Assembly (NCBI GenBank): GCA_017308235.1
Contig: JAFKFL010000007.1
Location: 186,001 to 250,000, forward strand
Direction of reading: 5' to 3'
Source: Alphaproteobacteria bacterium
Lineage (GTDB): Bacteria > Pseudomonadota > Alphaproteobacteria > Reyranellales > Reyranellaceae
DNA length: 64,000 nt
The first letter of the stretch is position 1. Each line of letters opens with the position of its first letter. The translations under genes were made by a program, and so were the position numbers. Under the pieces are notes generated by a model, which was given only the letters and a program-made list of their open reading frames with translations, did no database searches and had not been told where the DNA came from. This document shows, piece after piece, positions 31,707 through 40,315 of this stretch.

Positions 31707-34076
31707 CTACTGAGACGTGCCGGTCGAACCGTCATCGGTCGGCACTGCACGTGCCTTGCCAGTGGTTTTCTGGGTGACGTCGAATTTGGCGAGCGCCGCC
31801 TCTGCGCCCTTGAGGATCGTCGGGACATCGCCGCTTGTCAGAAAGCCGCTGGCCGGCGTGTCGTGGGCCTTCTGCCAGGCCGCGATCATCTGCCGCGTGC
31901 GAGGGCCGAAGCGGCCGTCGACGCCCCAGGTGTCGAAACCCTGCGCCGTCAGCGCGACCTGCAGACGCTGGCGATCGGGTGGTGCGAGGTTCAGTGCGGT
32001 TTCACGTGCTTCGGCGCGCGTCGGCTCCAGCGTTTCGTCATACGTCGCGACGGCTGCCGTGGCCTGCTTCAGGAGAGCCTGCACCTGCAGCGAGGTCAGA
32101 AAACCGGTCGGCGCGTCGCCGCGGCTCGTCTGCCAGAGAGCGATCATCTCGCGGGTTCGCGGGCCGAAGATGCTGTCGACCTCGCCGGGATCGTAGCGCA
32201 GCGATGCCAGTGCCACCTGCACATGCTGGCGATCGAGGGTGGTCAGACGCAGCGCCACCTCGTTGGCTTCGGCGTGCCGCGGGTCCTGCAGCGCATCGAA
32301 GTCGGCAATGGCCTGCGGCGGCGCGTCCTTGAAGATCGTCTGGATCTGATCCGTGGTGAGGAAACCGGTCGGCGGCTGCTTGTGGCCCTGCTGCCACTGC
32401 GCGATCGCCTTGCGGGTCTGCTCGCGCAGCAAGCCATCGAACTCGCCGACGTCGAAGCCGAGGGCGTTCAGCGCCACCTGTACGTGCTGGCGGTCGATCC
32501 GCGACAGGCGCAGCGCTGTTTCGTCAGCCTCGGCCGCCTTGAGATCGAGTGTCTCGGCGAGGCGCTTGGCCGCCGCCTCGGCGAGCCGCTTGGCCTCGGC
32601 CTCCGCTTCGGCCTGTCGCTTGGCCTGGGCCGCGGCGTCGGCGTCGCGCTTGGCTGCCGCTTCGGCCTCGAGCTTCTTCAGGATGGCCTGCTCTTCGTTC
32701 TGACGGCGCTGCCGCTCCGCCTCGGCGGCCTCGGCCGCTTCCTTCTTCCGCACCTCTTCCTGGCGCTGCATCTCCTGCTCGACTGTCTCGAGCTTGGCCT
32801 TGTCGGCCTCGCGATTGCGCCGGAGCTCCTCAAGTGCGGCCTGGTGTGACTGCGCGTCGGCGCGCTCCAGCGCCAGCCGCGTGCTGTCGTTGACGCCAGC
32901 GGATGGCGTCGGCGGAGGCGTGGGAGAGAAGGCTTCCAGCAGGTACTGCGTTCCGCCCATGAAATGGAAACCGGCGGCCGCGGTCACGCCGATCAACGCG
33001 GCAACGCCCGCCGTGATCCAGAAGCTCAACGGGCGACGCGTCTCAACGTACAGTGGCGCGGCATGGATCGCCTCGACCTGCGAAGGCCGCGCCGCCATCA
33101 GCGCGCGCGGACCGCTCGCGGGCCACAGCATGCTCCGCCATGTGGCGACCGACGGCGGCCGGTCAGCCGGGGAAAGTTCCAAGCCCCTGTCGATCCCGGC
33201 TAGCAGGGTGATCGGGAAGCCAGGCAGGGCAAGCGTCGCCAGCCGACGATGGGTATCCGACTGCAACCGTTCAGCAGCATCGGGCGGGGGGTGCCCGACG
33301 ATGGCGCAGTGGAGCGTGGCGGCGAGACTGTAGATATCGGTCGCGGGACTCGACGGGTCTTCGCCGAGCTGCTCGGGCGCGGCGTAGCCGGGCAGCGAGA
33401 GAGCAGTGCGCGGCGCCATGCGGACCGCTCTTGCGGTACGCTGACCGCCGACATTGATCAGGGTCGGCCGGCCGGACATGTCGAGCATGATGTTGGCCGG
33501 GTTGATGTCGCCGTGCAGGAGGTTTGCCTCGTGCAGCGGCAGCAACGCCTCGAGCAGGGCGCGCAACAGCCTGTCGGCCTCGTCGGGCCGCAGGCATTTG
33601 CCGCCGTGCAGGCGGTCTTCGAGCGAGATGCCGGCAACCAGATCGAGCACGAGATAGAATGTGCCATTGGCCTCGGCGAGATCGACCACCCGCGCGAGGA
33701 AAGGCGCGCGCTGCAGTGTCGAAAGGGCACGCGCCTCCTCGACAAAGCATTCGCGCGCGTGCTCGAGGCTGGCGGCGAGCTCGGGCAAGCGCGGCACCAT
33801 GCTGATGCCGTCCGACCGGGTGGCCAGCGACGGCGGCAGGAACTCCTTGATCATGACGTCGCGCCCGAGCGTGCGGTCGCGGCCGCGATAGGTGGGGCCG
33901 AGCGGCCCCCGGCGCAGCAGGCCGATGATCTCGTAGCGGCCGACCGTCACACCATGCGGCAGCACGGCGCTGTCGGTCTCGGCGACCGCGTGCACCGGAG
34001 GCTGCTCGGGAGAGGAATATCCCGGCCCGCCGGACGGGCTGGCGTCCGGCGTCGAGGCTTTGTCGGCGAGCGACAT
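31707..34076 (-). CDS. Ser/Thr kinase-like protein B with three PG-binding repeats (DFG lost)
   Basis: 789 residues from the ATG at 34076. Kinase domain about 45-315: Gly loop 'LLRRGPLGPTYRGRD', K77 in 'VMIKEFLP', 'LLHGDINPANIMLD' with D190, but the DFG motif reads 'LINVGGQR', so the metal-binding Asp is Asn208. A membrane helix spans about 350-372. A long Ala/Glu/Lys/Arg coiled coil (about 400-515) follows, then three repeats of about 75 residues with 'GPRTREMIALWQ'-type cores (about 520-585, 605-672, 690-757). The repeats resemble PG_binding_1 domains. The C-terminal half should be periplasmic. Weak or absent kinase activity is likely; a pseudokinase sensor role is inferred. Confidence 0.87.
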   Translation of the reverse strand: MSLADKASTPDASPSGGPGYSSPEQPPVHAVAETDSAVLPHGVTVGRYEIIGLLRRGPLGPTYRGRDRTLGRDVMIKEFLPPSLATRSDGISMVPRLPELAASLEHARECFVEEARALSTLQRAPFLARVVDLAEANGTFYLVLDLVAGISLEDRLHGGKCLRPDEADRLLRALLEALLPLHEANLLHGDINPANIMLDMSGRPTLINVGGQRTARAVRMAPRTALSLPGYAAPEQLGEDPSSPATDIYSLAATLHCAIVGHPPPDAAERLQSDTHRRLATLALPGFPITLLAGIDRGLELSPADRPPSVATWRSMLWPASGPRALMAARPSQVEAIHAAPLYVETRRPLSFWITAGVAALIGVTAAAGFHFMGGTQYLLEAFSPTPPPTPSAGVNDSTRLALERADAQSHQAALEELRRNREADKAKLETVEQEMQRQEEVRKKEAAEAAEAERQRRQNEEQAILKKLEAEAAAKRDADAAAQAKRQAEAEAEAKRLAEAAAKRLAETLDLKAAEADETALRLSRIDRQHVQVALNALGFDVGEFDGLLREQTRKAIAQWQQGHKQPPTGFLTTDQIQTIFKDAPPQAIADFDALQDPRHAEANEVALRLTTLDRQHVQVALASLRYDPGEVDSIFGPRTREMIALWQTSRGDAPTGFLTSLQVQALLKQATAAVATYDETLEPTRAEARETALNLAPPDRQRLQVALTAQGFDTWGVDGRFGPRTRQMIAAWQKAHDTPASGFLTSGDVPTILKGAEAALAKFDVTQKTTGKARAVPTDDGSTGTSQ

Positions 34077-34125
34077 GGGACGTGAGTGTACGGAGACGAC
34101 CTCTTTGCGGGCCAGCAACCCGTTC

Positions 34126-34141
34126 GTGACAAAGCTAAGGC
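34126..34141 (-). promoter_or_regulatory. Conserved kinase upstream block, copy B
   Basis: The minus strand reads GCCTTAGCTTTGTCAC, matching the blocks before kinases A and C except at two or three bases. A second shared block, CTCCGTACACTCACG, follows just before the ATG; kinase C has CTCCGTCACTACACTCGCG at the same place. Confidence 0.45.
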
Positions 34142-34173
34142 CGCGCCGTGACCGAACGGCGACTCCGCCCCGG

Positions 34174-36114
34174 CTACTCCTGCCGTGTGACCGTCAAGCT
34201 GTCGCTTGAATCGCCGCCAGTGGAGAAACTGATCAGGATAGTGTTGCTCGCCACCTGTCCGTCCAAATGCTGGCCGAGCGGCTCGCACTGCGGGCTGAAG
34301 CTCCTGAGGTCGAGCCCGACCGCGCCGTCAGGCGTGATCGACAGGGTGAAGCTGGCCGTCCCGCATCCGTCGACTTTCCACCGGCCCGAGCCCTTGCCCC
34401 CAACGACCCGCACCGACACGGGTTGGTCGCCGGACGAGACGCTGGCGATGCCGACATAGCTGCCGTCGAACGGATTGTTCACCTTGGCGGCCTCGGCCGC
34501 CTTCTTCTGCTGGTCGTCGAAGGCAGCGATTGCCGCAGCACCATCCTTGAACAAGGCGGCCTTTTGCGGTGCGGTCAGGAAGCCGGTTGCCACTTCGTTG
34601 TGGCCCTTCTGCCATGCCGCGATCATCTGCCGTGAGCGTGGCCCGAAAACGCCATCGGCCCCGCGGGTGTCGAAGCCGAGTCCACTCAATGCCACCTGCA
34701 ACTGCTGGCGCTCGAGCTGCGTCAGCTTGAGCGCGGTTTCGGCTGCTTGGGCGATCTTGGGATCGGCCGCTGCGTCGGCCTTGCGCTTGGCTTCCGCCGC
34801 CGCTTCCTGCTTCTTCAGTATCTCTGCCTCGATCTCCTTGCGCAGGGCGGCCTTCTCGGCCTCGAGCCGCTGCTGCTCGGCCTCCTGTTGGCGTTTGACC
34901 AGGGCCGCCTGCTGCGCGGCCTTTTCCTGCGTCTCCCTCTCGATGCGCAGGCGCTGGCGGTCGAGCTCGGCCTGCGTGAGGCTGGGGGGCGCCGTGGCTT
35001 CGGTCGGGATGGATGACGGAATGGCGAACACGAAATAGGTCAGGCCGCCCAGCGCCAGCGCCGATGCCGTCGCGAAGCCGAGCCAGCCGACGCGCCGTCC
35101 GGCTGGTTTGTCGCGGCTGACGTTGCGTTCGACCACTTCGTTCGTGGGGCGCAGCTTCGGCGCGCGAAGCATCATCGCATCCATGGCGTCGAGCGCGGCT
35201 TCCGGTTGAACCGGGATACTCGATCCGCTGAATTTTCCCGTCCGCCACAGGATCGATCGCCATTGCGCGATCGACTGCGGGCGGTCGGCGGTACGCAGCA
35301 CCAGGCCTTTGTCGATGCCCTCCAGCATCGCAGGCGTGAAGCCCGCAGGCTTGAGCTCGACCAGCGGATGGCAGGTATCCTCCGGCAGCCGGTCGCGCAC
35401 GTTCGGCGGCGGATGGCCGACCAGCGCGTGATAGAGGGTGGCGGCAAGGCCGTAGATGTCGGTCCAGGCGCCCTGTTTGCCGCCGCTCATCTGCTCCGGT
35501 GCGGCGTAGCAGGCGGTCGCGGCGGCAGTGGCCGGCGTGCGCGCGGCGCCGAAATCGATCAGGGTCGGCTTGCCCACCGCATCGAGCACGATGTTGGCGG
35601 GATTGATGTCGCCATGAAAAAAGCCGCGGGTGTGCACCCGTTCCAGGCTCTCCAGCAGAGGCCACAGCATGCGGTCGAGGTCGGCCGGGGAGAGGCGACT
35701 GCCTTCCCGTAGCTTATCCTCGAGGGTGATGCCCTGGACATGCTCCATGATGATGTAGGCCGTCTCGTTGGCCTCGATGACATCGAGCACCCGCACCACC
35801 GAGGGCGCGAGCTGGAGCGAGGCCAGCATCCGGCCCTCGTTCAGGAAATGCCGCCGCCCGCGTCCGAACTCGTCGGCGGTCTTGTTCGAGCTCGGCATTA
35901 CGAAGCCGCTGGCATCGCGCAGCGCCAAGGCCGACGGCAGGAATTCCTTGATCGTGACCTCGCGGCCCAGCCGTATATCGCGGGCGCGGTACGTCATGCC
36001 GACGGCACCGCTTCTGAGCAGCGCCTCGATCCTGTAACGGCCGACAGTCTGGCCCGGCCGCAATGCGATCTCAGCGTCGCGCGGGCCTGGCCCCAGTTCG
36101 TTTAAAGGAGTCAT
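34174..36114 (-). CDS. Ser/Thr protein kinase C with PG-binding-like repeat
   Basis: 646 residues from the ATG at 36114. Kinase domain about 22-292 with 'LLRSGAVGMTYRARD', K56 in 'VTIKEFLP', 'FFHGDINPANIVLD' (D169) and an intact 'LIDFGAAR' (D187), so it should be active. A membrane helix lies at about 343-364, a coiled coil at 378-447, one PG_binding_1-like repeat at about 456-523 ('FGPRSRQMIAAWQKGHNEVA'), and a C-terminal beta-rich domain (548-646) with two Cys ('VDGCGTASF', 'FSPQCEPLG') that could form a disulphide. A periplasmic sensing half joined to a cytoplasmic kinase is the natural reading. It is the first gene of the kinase/polymerase block. Confidence 0.9.
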   Translation of the reverse strand: MTPLNELGPGPRDAEIALRPGQTVGRYRIEALLRSGAVGMTYRARDIRLGREVTIKEFLPSALALRDASGFVMPSSNKTADEFGRGRRHFLNEGRMLASLQLAPSVVRVLDVIEANETAYIIMEHVQGITLEDKLREGSRLSPADLDRMLWPLLESLERVHTRGFFHGDINPANIVLDAVGKPTLIDFGAARTPATAAATACYAAPEQMSGGKQGAWTDIYGLAATLYHALVGHPPPNVRDRLPEDTCHPLVELKPAGFTPAMLEGIDKGLVLRTADRPQSIAQWRSILWRTGKFSGSSIPVQPEAALDAMDAMMLRAPKLRPTNEVVERNVSRDKPAGRRVGWLGFATASALALGGLTYFVFAIPSSIPTEATAPPSLTQAELDRQRLRIERETQEKAAQQAALVKRQQEAEQQRLEAEKAALRKEIEAEILKKQEAAAEAKRKADAAADPKIAQAAETALKLTQLERQQLQVALSGLGFDTRGADGVFGPRSRQMIAAWQKGHNEVATGFLTAPQKAALFKDGAAAIAAFDDQQKKAAEAAKVNNPFDGSYVGIASVSSGDQPVSVRVVGGKGSGRWKVDGCGTASFTLSITPDGAVGLDLRSFSPQCEPLGQHLDGQVASNTILISFSTGGDSSDSLTVTRQE

Positions 36115-36452
36115 TGCTGGCGCGAGTGTAGTGACGGAGTTTTGGGGTACCAGCGGTGTTGCCAGATATCCCGTGACAAAGTTGAGGCTGAAGTCGCCAA
36201 CCCCTTGTTCTACCGCGCCAATGCGTCGCGCCGGCACTCTCCCGAATCGCTCTTGCGTGACCCAATCCTCCTCAGGGTGACCTTGTCGCCGACCTGCGGC
36301 CGGTAGCGCGGGCGGCCAGGATTATCGCGCCCCGTTCCGGCGAGTAAGGCGATCGTAAGCGGTGCCACAGGGGATGTGGCTGGCGACCGTCGCGTAGCCG
36401 AAGACAGGGGCGCCTCCTTGGCCCCCTCCCTGAACCTTCGAAAGGAGTGCAC
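36115..36452. promoter_or_regulatory. 338-bp divergent spacer upstream of kinase C
   Basis: No convincing gene is present. It contains the third copy of the kinase upstream block at 36173-36188 (minus strand GCCTCAACTTTGTCAC) and the CTCCGT-TACACTC block at 36123-36139. A short CCTCAGGGTGA piece resembling the dispersed palindromic element occurs at 36271. The promoter of the kinase block probably lies here. Confidence 0.45.
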
Positions 36453-36794
36453 ATGGTTTTCCACACCCTGACCAGGCTGGCCGTGGCGGCATGCGCCGGC
36501 ATCCTCGTCGCCGGTGCCGCCGGCAGCGCTTTCGCCGAAAACGGCTGGGAGCTGAGCCATCCCCGGCGCGACCAGGTCAATGATCGCCTTGAGAACCAGA
36601 GCCGTCGCATCAACCAGGAGCATCGCGAAGGCGAGCTTGGCCGTCGCCAGGCGCACTATCTGCACCGCGAGGACCATCACATTCGTCAGGAAGAGCGACG
36701 CATAGCGGCCCGCGACGGCGGTCACATCACGCGCTACGACCGGTGGCGGCTGAACCGGCAGGAAAACCACGTCAGCCGCCAGATCGGCCGCTGA
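36453..36794 (+). CDS. Small exported protein, Arg/His/Asn-rich
   Basis: 113 residues from the ATG at 36453, with AGGAG 5 bases upstream. The signal peptide 'RLAVAACAGILVAGAAGSAF' ends in 'AFA'. The mature part is a highly charged helical region ('HPRRDQVNDRLENQSRRINQ', 'LGRRQAHYLHREDHHIRQEE', 'LNRQENHVSRQIGR'). Similar periplasmic proteins of about 110 residues are common in alphaproteobacteria, but I know of no function. The repeated 'RQ/NRxE' pattern suggests a helical bundle. Only 3 bp separate its stop from the convergent regulator gene. Confidence 0.8.
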   Translation: MVFHTLTRLAVAACAGILVAGAAGSAFAENGWELSHPRRDQVNDRLENQSRRINQEHREGELGRRQAHYLHREDHHIRQEERRIAARDGGHITRYDRWRLNRQENHVSRQIGR

Positions 36795-36797
36795 CGG

Positions 36798-37784
36798 CTA
36801 CGACAGAAGCGAGGCAGGCTCGGCGTCGCTCTCGGCGTCCCAGGCGCTCAGCACGCCGAGCTGCTGCAGAGGTTCGAGGAGCCGCAGCAGGCTCGTGTAG
36901 TTGAATTCCAGCAAGGCCATGATCTCAGGCCGCTGGACATAGGCCGTCGCCACGATCACGCCGCCCTTGCGCTTGAGGCATCGTCCCTCGCGCACCAGAC
37001 GCGTCAGCCGGCGGCCAACAGTCGATTCGCTGAACTCGAGCACCGCCGCGATCGTGGCGACGCTGGCAGGGACCTTGAGATCGTCCGGCATCAATCCCGT
37101 GCTCACGATGACAGAAGGCAGCTCGGCGGTGTGCTCGGAGTTCTCGCGCAGCGTTGCCAGTAGGATCAAGGCGGAGGTGAGATCGCCGATGGCCCGCACG
37201 AGACCTGCGATCATGCGCTGGAAGTGGCCGAAGGCGAGCAGGCTGACGGCGCGGACCGGGGGCTCGCCGGCAAAAGGCGGCATGGTCCTGTCAGCCAGCT
37301 CTCCGAGGCAGTCGTTTGCCTTGAGCCGCAGGTAGAGGGTGCGCACGAGTGCGTAAGTCTTGTTGAGCATCGCCAAGTTTTCGGCACGGGCGACCATGTG
37401 CGAGGTGATCCGCACACCTTCGGGGCCGGCTTCGCACAGGCCCAGGGTGTTGAGGTGCCGGATGCGGCGGCGAACGGTTTCGAAGGCGATGCCGGTCTGG
37501 ACGGACACGGTGCTGATGCTGATGGGATGGCGCACCTCGTTGGGAGGCACATCGTCAAGCGCACCGTAGCGGCGCAACTGGGCAAGGTCGGTCGTCAACG
37601 CCAGGACATTGGCCTGGGCGATCGTGACCAGGATGATCCGGTCGAGCGGATCCTCGCCGAAGGCGATTTCCGCCAGGAGGTCGAGCAGCAGCGCGTTCGA
37701 CGCGCGCATCGCCGCGGCGATCCTCGACAAAGGAACAGCAATCGACATCGGCAGGGTCCAAGGCTCCGCTGATCCGACGGTCAC
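36798..37784 (-). CDS. Putative regulator with two winged-helix-like domains
   Basis: 328 residues (the ATG at 37748 is an alternative start giving 316). Two helix-turn-helix-like segments are visible. The first, around residues 85-125, reads 'ISTVSVQTGIAFETVRRRIR' then 'LNTLGLCEAGPEGVRIT'. The second, around 240-285, reads 'ATIAAVLEFSESTVGRRLTR' then 'LVREGRCLKRKGGVIV'. The region between them is helical and without a known signature. It is probably a cytoplasmic DNA-binding protein. I do not recognise a named family or target. A hydroxyacid dehydrogenase follows on the same strand 93 bp upstream in sequence coordinates' sense (37878). Confidence 0.65.
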   Translation of the reverse strand: MTVGSAEPWTLPMSIAVPLSRIAAAMRASNALLLDLLAEIAFGEDPLDRIILVTIAQANVLALTTDLAQLRRYGALDDVPPNEVRHPISISTVSVQTGIAFETVRRRIRHLNTLGLCEAGPEGVRITSHMVARAENLAMLNKTYALVRTLYLRLKANDCLGELADRTMPPFAGEPPVRAVSLLAFGHFQRMIAGLVRAIGDLTSALILLATLRENSEHTAELPSVIVSTGLMPDDLKVPASVATIAAVLEFSESTVGRRLTRLVREGRCLKRKGGVIVATAYVQRPEIMALLEFNYTSLLRLLEPLQQLGVLSAWDAESDAEPASLLS

Positions 37785-37877
37785 TCACACACCAAACTGG
37801 AATGACGCCCCAAAAGGGCAGCCTATCATAGATCGTTCCCTGTCGTCCCGACTGCAGGGCGGGACCCGAGAAGTTGA

Positions 37878-38858
37878 TCAGCGGGTATGGCCGAGAACGT
37901 CCCGATTCACGACGTTGATGGGCGTGCCTGCGGCATAGGCCACGATCTGGTCGAAGATGTCGGAGAACTGGACCTCGTACTCGTCGCGTGAGACGTAGCC
38001 GATATGCGGCGTGCAGACGACGTTGGGCATCGCAAGCAGCGGATGCGTGACATCGGTCAAGGGCTCTTCCTCGTAGACATCGACGGCCGCCATTCCGGGC
38101 CGTCCCGCCTTGAGCGCGCGTACCAGCACGCCTGGCGCGATCAGCGCTGCACGGCTGGTATTGACCAGAAGCGCCGTGGGCTTCATGCGTGCCAGATCGT
38201 CGGCGGTGATAATGCCGCGCGTGGCGTCGACCAGACGCAAATGCAGCGAGACGATGTCGCTGGCCGAAAAGAAGGCTTCCCTGCTGTCGGCCGCCGCATA
38301 TCCGTCGGCGACGGCTTTGGCGCGCGCCGCCTCGCGCGCCCACACCTGTACCTGCATGCCGAAGGCCTTGCCGTAGCCCGCCACTGTCGAGCCGATCCGG
38401 CCGTAACCGTAGATGCCCAGCATCTTGCCGCGCAGGCCGCTGCCGACGCCCATCTGCCAATGACCCGCCTTCAACGACGCCACCTGCTGGGGAATCTGGC
38501 GCATCGCCGCCAGCAGGAGGCCCCAGGTGAACTCGGCGGTGCCGTACGAGGGCGTACCCGGATGCTGGCTCGACGAGACGATGACGCCGAGGCGCGTGCA
38601 GGTATCGACGTCGATGTGCGGGTAGACGCTGCGCTGGCTGATCAATCGCAGCCGCGGCAGCCGCTCGAGCAGAGGAGTGCGGATCTTGGTGCGCTCACGG
38701 ATCAGCACCAGCACCTCGGTGTCGGCCAGCCGGTCGGCGAGGCGGTCGACATCCTGCAGATGATCGTTCCAGATCTTGACCTCGTGGCCCGCGAGCTTGG
38801 CGAAGCAGGGGAGAGTGCGCAGCGTGTCGAAATAGTCGTCGAGGATGGTGAGCTTCAC
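37878..38858 (-). CDS. D-2-hydroxyacid dehydrogenase family protein
   Basis: 326 residues from the GTG at 38858, which overlaps the stop of the small upstream gene (GTGA). NAD-binding fold '[20 protein letters not shown]' about residues 145-165. Catalytic residues of the family are present: Arg in '[14 protein letters not shown]', Glu in '[11 protein letters not shown]', and His in '[16 protein letters not shown]'. Relatives reduce 2-oxo acids such as hydroxypyruvate, phosphohydroxypyruvate or glyoxylate. This subgroup is the short D-3-phosphoglycerate-dehydrogenase-like type without a C-terminal ACT domain. Its substrate is unassigned. Confidence 0.92.
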   Translation of the reverse strand: MKLTILDDYFDTLRTLPCFAKLAGHEVKIWNDHLQDVDRLADRLADTEVLVLIRERTKIRTPLLERLPRLRLISQRSVYPHIDVDTCTRLGVIVSSSQHPGTPSYGTAEFTWGLLLAAMRQIPQQVASLKAGHWQMGVGSGLRGKMLGIYGYGRIGSTVAGYGKAFGMQVQVWAREAARAKAVADGYAAADSREAFFSASDIVSLHLRLVDATRGIITADDLARMKPTALLVNTSRAALIAPGVLVRALKAGRPGMAAVDVYEEEPLTDVTHPLLAMPNVVCTPHIGYVSRDEYEVQFSDIFDQIVAYAAGTPINVVNRDVLGHTR

Positions 38859-39079
38859 GCGTGATTTTCCCCGCGATGCTCCAGGAATGCGCGGCCGCGC
38901 GGCGTGACCTCGACCATTCGTCCCTTGCACGCGACATAGCCGAGATCGGTCGCCTCCTCCCAGACCGGCAATCGCGGGCAGGAGGTGCGCCAGCCATCGA
39001 TCACCTCGGCATGCGTTCGCGGCTCCTTGGCGATCCATTCGAGCAGGTCGCAGATCAGCGGCGTCAACGTATCGGTCAT
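38855..39079 (-). CDS. Small winged-helix-like protein coupled to the dehydrogenase
   Basis: 74 residues from the ATG at 39079, with GGAGG upstream. '[20 protein letters not shown]' then '[17 protein letters not shown]' and the wing-like '[18 protein letters not shown]' give a small winged-helix pattern. Proteins of this kind occur widely in alphaproteobacteria without known function. The 4-bp GTGA overlap with the dehydrogenase indicates translational coupling, so the two may act in one process. Confidence 0.72.
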   Translation of the reverse strand: MTDTLTPLICDLLEWIAKEPRTHAEVIDGWRTSCPRLPVWEEATDLGYVACKGRMVEVTPRGRAFLEHRGENHA

Positions 39080-39189
39080 CTCGCGCCTCCGGAAGGACAG
39101 CATCGGTAGCGTGCCTCGGCAGCAATCGTTTTTCCAATATATCGAATCAGCGGCCGTCATATGTGATCGATATGGAATGCTCCGCCGCC

Positions 39190-40044
39190 TCACCGCGGCA
39201 CGTCACCCTGGAGCATCACGCGATAGAGATAGCGCGTCTCGGCCATGTCGTAATCGCCGTTGGCCTTGTGCAGGAGACAGCGATTGTCCCAGATCACGAG
39301 ATCGCCCGGCCGCCAGACATGGCGGTACTGGAAGCACTCGGCGGTCGCGTGTTCGAGCAGCTCGTCGAGCAGCGGCAATGCCTCCTTGTGGTCGAGGCCC
39401 AGGATGCCTTCGATCCGGATCGGGTTGATGTAGATCGACTTGCGGCCATTCTCGGGATGGGTCCGCACCAGCGGATGGAGCACGGCGTTGGGCACGCGCT
39501 CGCGGTTGGCGTCCGACAGGCCCATCAGCTTCCGCGCGCTGTGGCTGCTTTGATAGACATGGATGGCCATCAGGTCGGCGATCCGCTGCTGCGTCTGTTG
39601 CGGCAGGCCGTCGTAAGCCGCGGCCATGTTGGCGAACTGGGTGTCGCCGCCGCGCGACGGCAGCGTCACGGCATGAAGTGCCGTCGCCTTGGGCGGACGG
39701 ACGTCGTTGGAATGGTCGGTGTGCCAGCCTTCGCCGGGAATGTAGCGCCGCCCGTCGGGAAAGCGGTCCTGGTTGGACAGGTAGTGGATCTCCGGACAGT
39801 CGGGCAGGGCGAAGCGGGTGTTGTGCTGCTGAAACAGCATGCCGAAGTTCCCGACGGCGTCGGCCATTTGCCGCGGCGCAAGCTTCTGGTCTCGGATCGC
39901 CAGAACCCCATGCTCGACGAAGGCGCGGTTCAGGCGCGCCTTGTCATCCGCCGACAGGGGATGGGAGAGCGTAATGCCGCACACCTCGGCGCCCGTCCGA
40001 TGGCCGGCGGTGGGGGCGGTCAGAGGCCTGATTTCCATGGCCAT
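39190..40044 (-). CDS. TauD/TfdA-family alpha-ketoglutarate dioxygenase (second copy)
   Basis: 284 residues from the ATG at 40044; an ATG two codons later is an equal alternative. HxD motif in 'GEGWHTDHSNDVRPP', distal His in 'DNRCLLHKANGDYD', Arg in 'RYLYRVMLQGD'. 'TGAEVCGITLSHPLSADDKA' and 'FVEHGVLAIRDQKLAPRQMA' are characteristic of the TauD/TfdA group. It differs clearly from the copy at 23116, though the segments around the metal ligands are alike. The substrate is unknown. It is divergent from the double-receiver protein. Confidence 0.92.
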   Translation of the reverse strand: MAMEIRPLTAPTAGHRTGAEVCGITLSHPLSADDKARLNRAFVEHGVLAIRDQKLAPRQMADAVGNFGMLFQQHNTRFALPDCPEIHYLSNQDRFPDGRRYIPGEGWHTDHSNDVRPPKATALHAVTLPSRGGDTQFANMAAAYDGLPQQTQQRIADLMAIHVYQSSHSARKLMGLSDANRERVPNAVLHPLVRTHPENGRKSIYINPIRIEGILGLDHKEALPLLDELLEHATAECFQYRHVWRPGDLVIWDNRCLLHKANGDYDMAETRYLYRVMLQGDVPR

Positions 40045-40315
40045 CTCGCTTTGCTGGGAATGGACTTTTGTCGCGACCAACGGGCGTCGCATTTCACAGA
40101 TTTTATTTGCATCTTCGCTGCGCTGTGATAGATCGAGGGCGCAGATTCCCGCTCAGAGTAAGGCATAGTCGCTCAATTCGGCGACGGCCGATGATAGTTT
40201 TTTGTGACCTTTATTCGTATTTTTGCGACCCAGTCATTCTCCGCGAACTTCGTTGTTTCAGTCCTTGGGCAAGCATTTCGCCCACTCGGAAGTCGATTAG
40301 CCAAAGGTTATAGTC

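Noticed and set aside
36210..36452. Possible minus-strand gene remnant upstream of kinase C
   Set aside because: Open frames exist, but they have no start site, no recognisable domain, and no continuity with the kinase gene; treated as a regulatory spacer.
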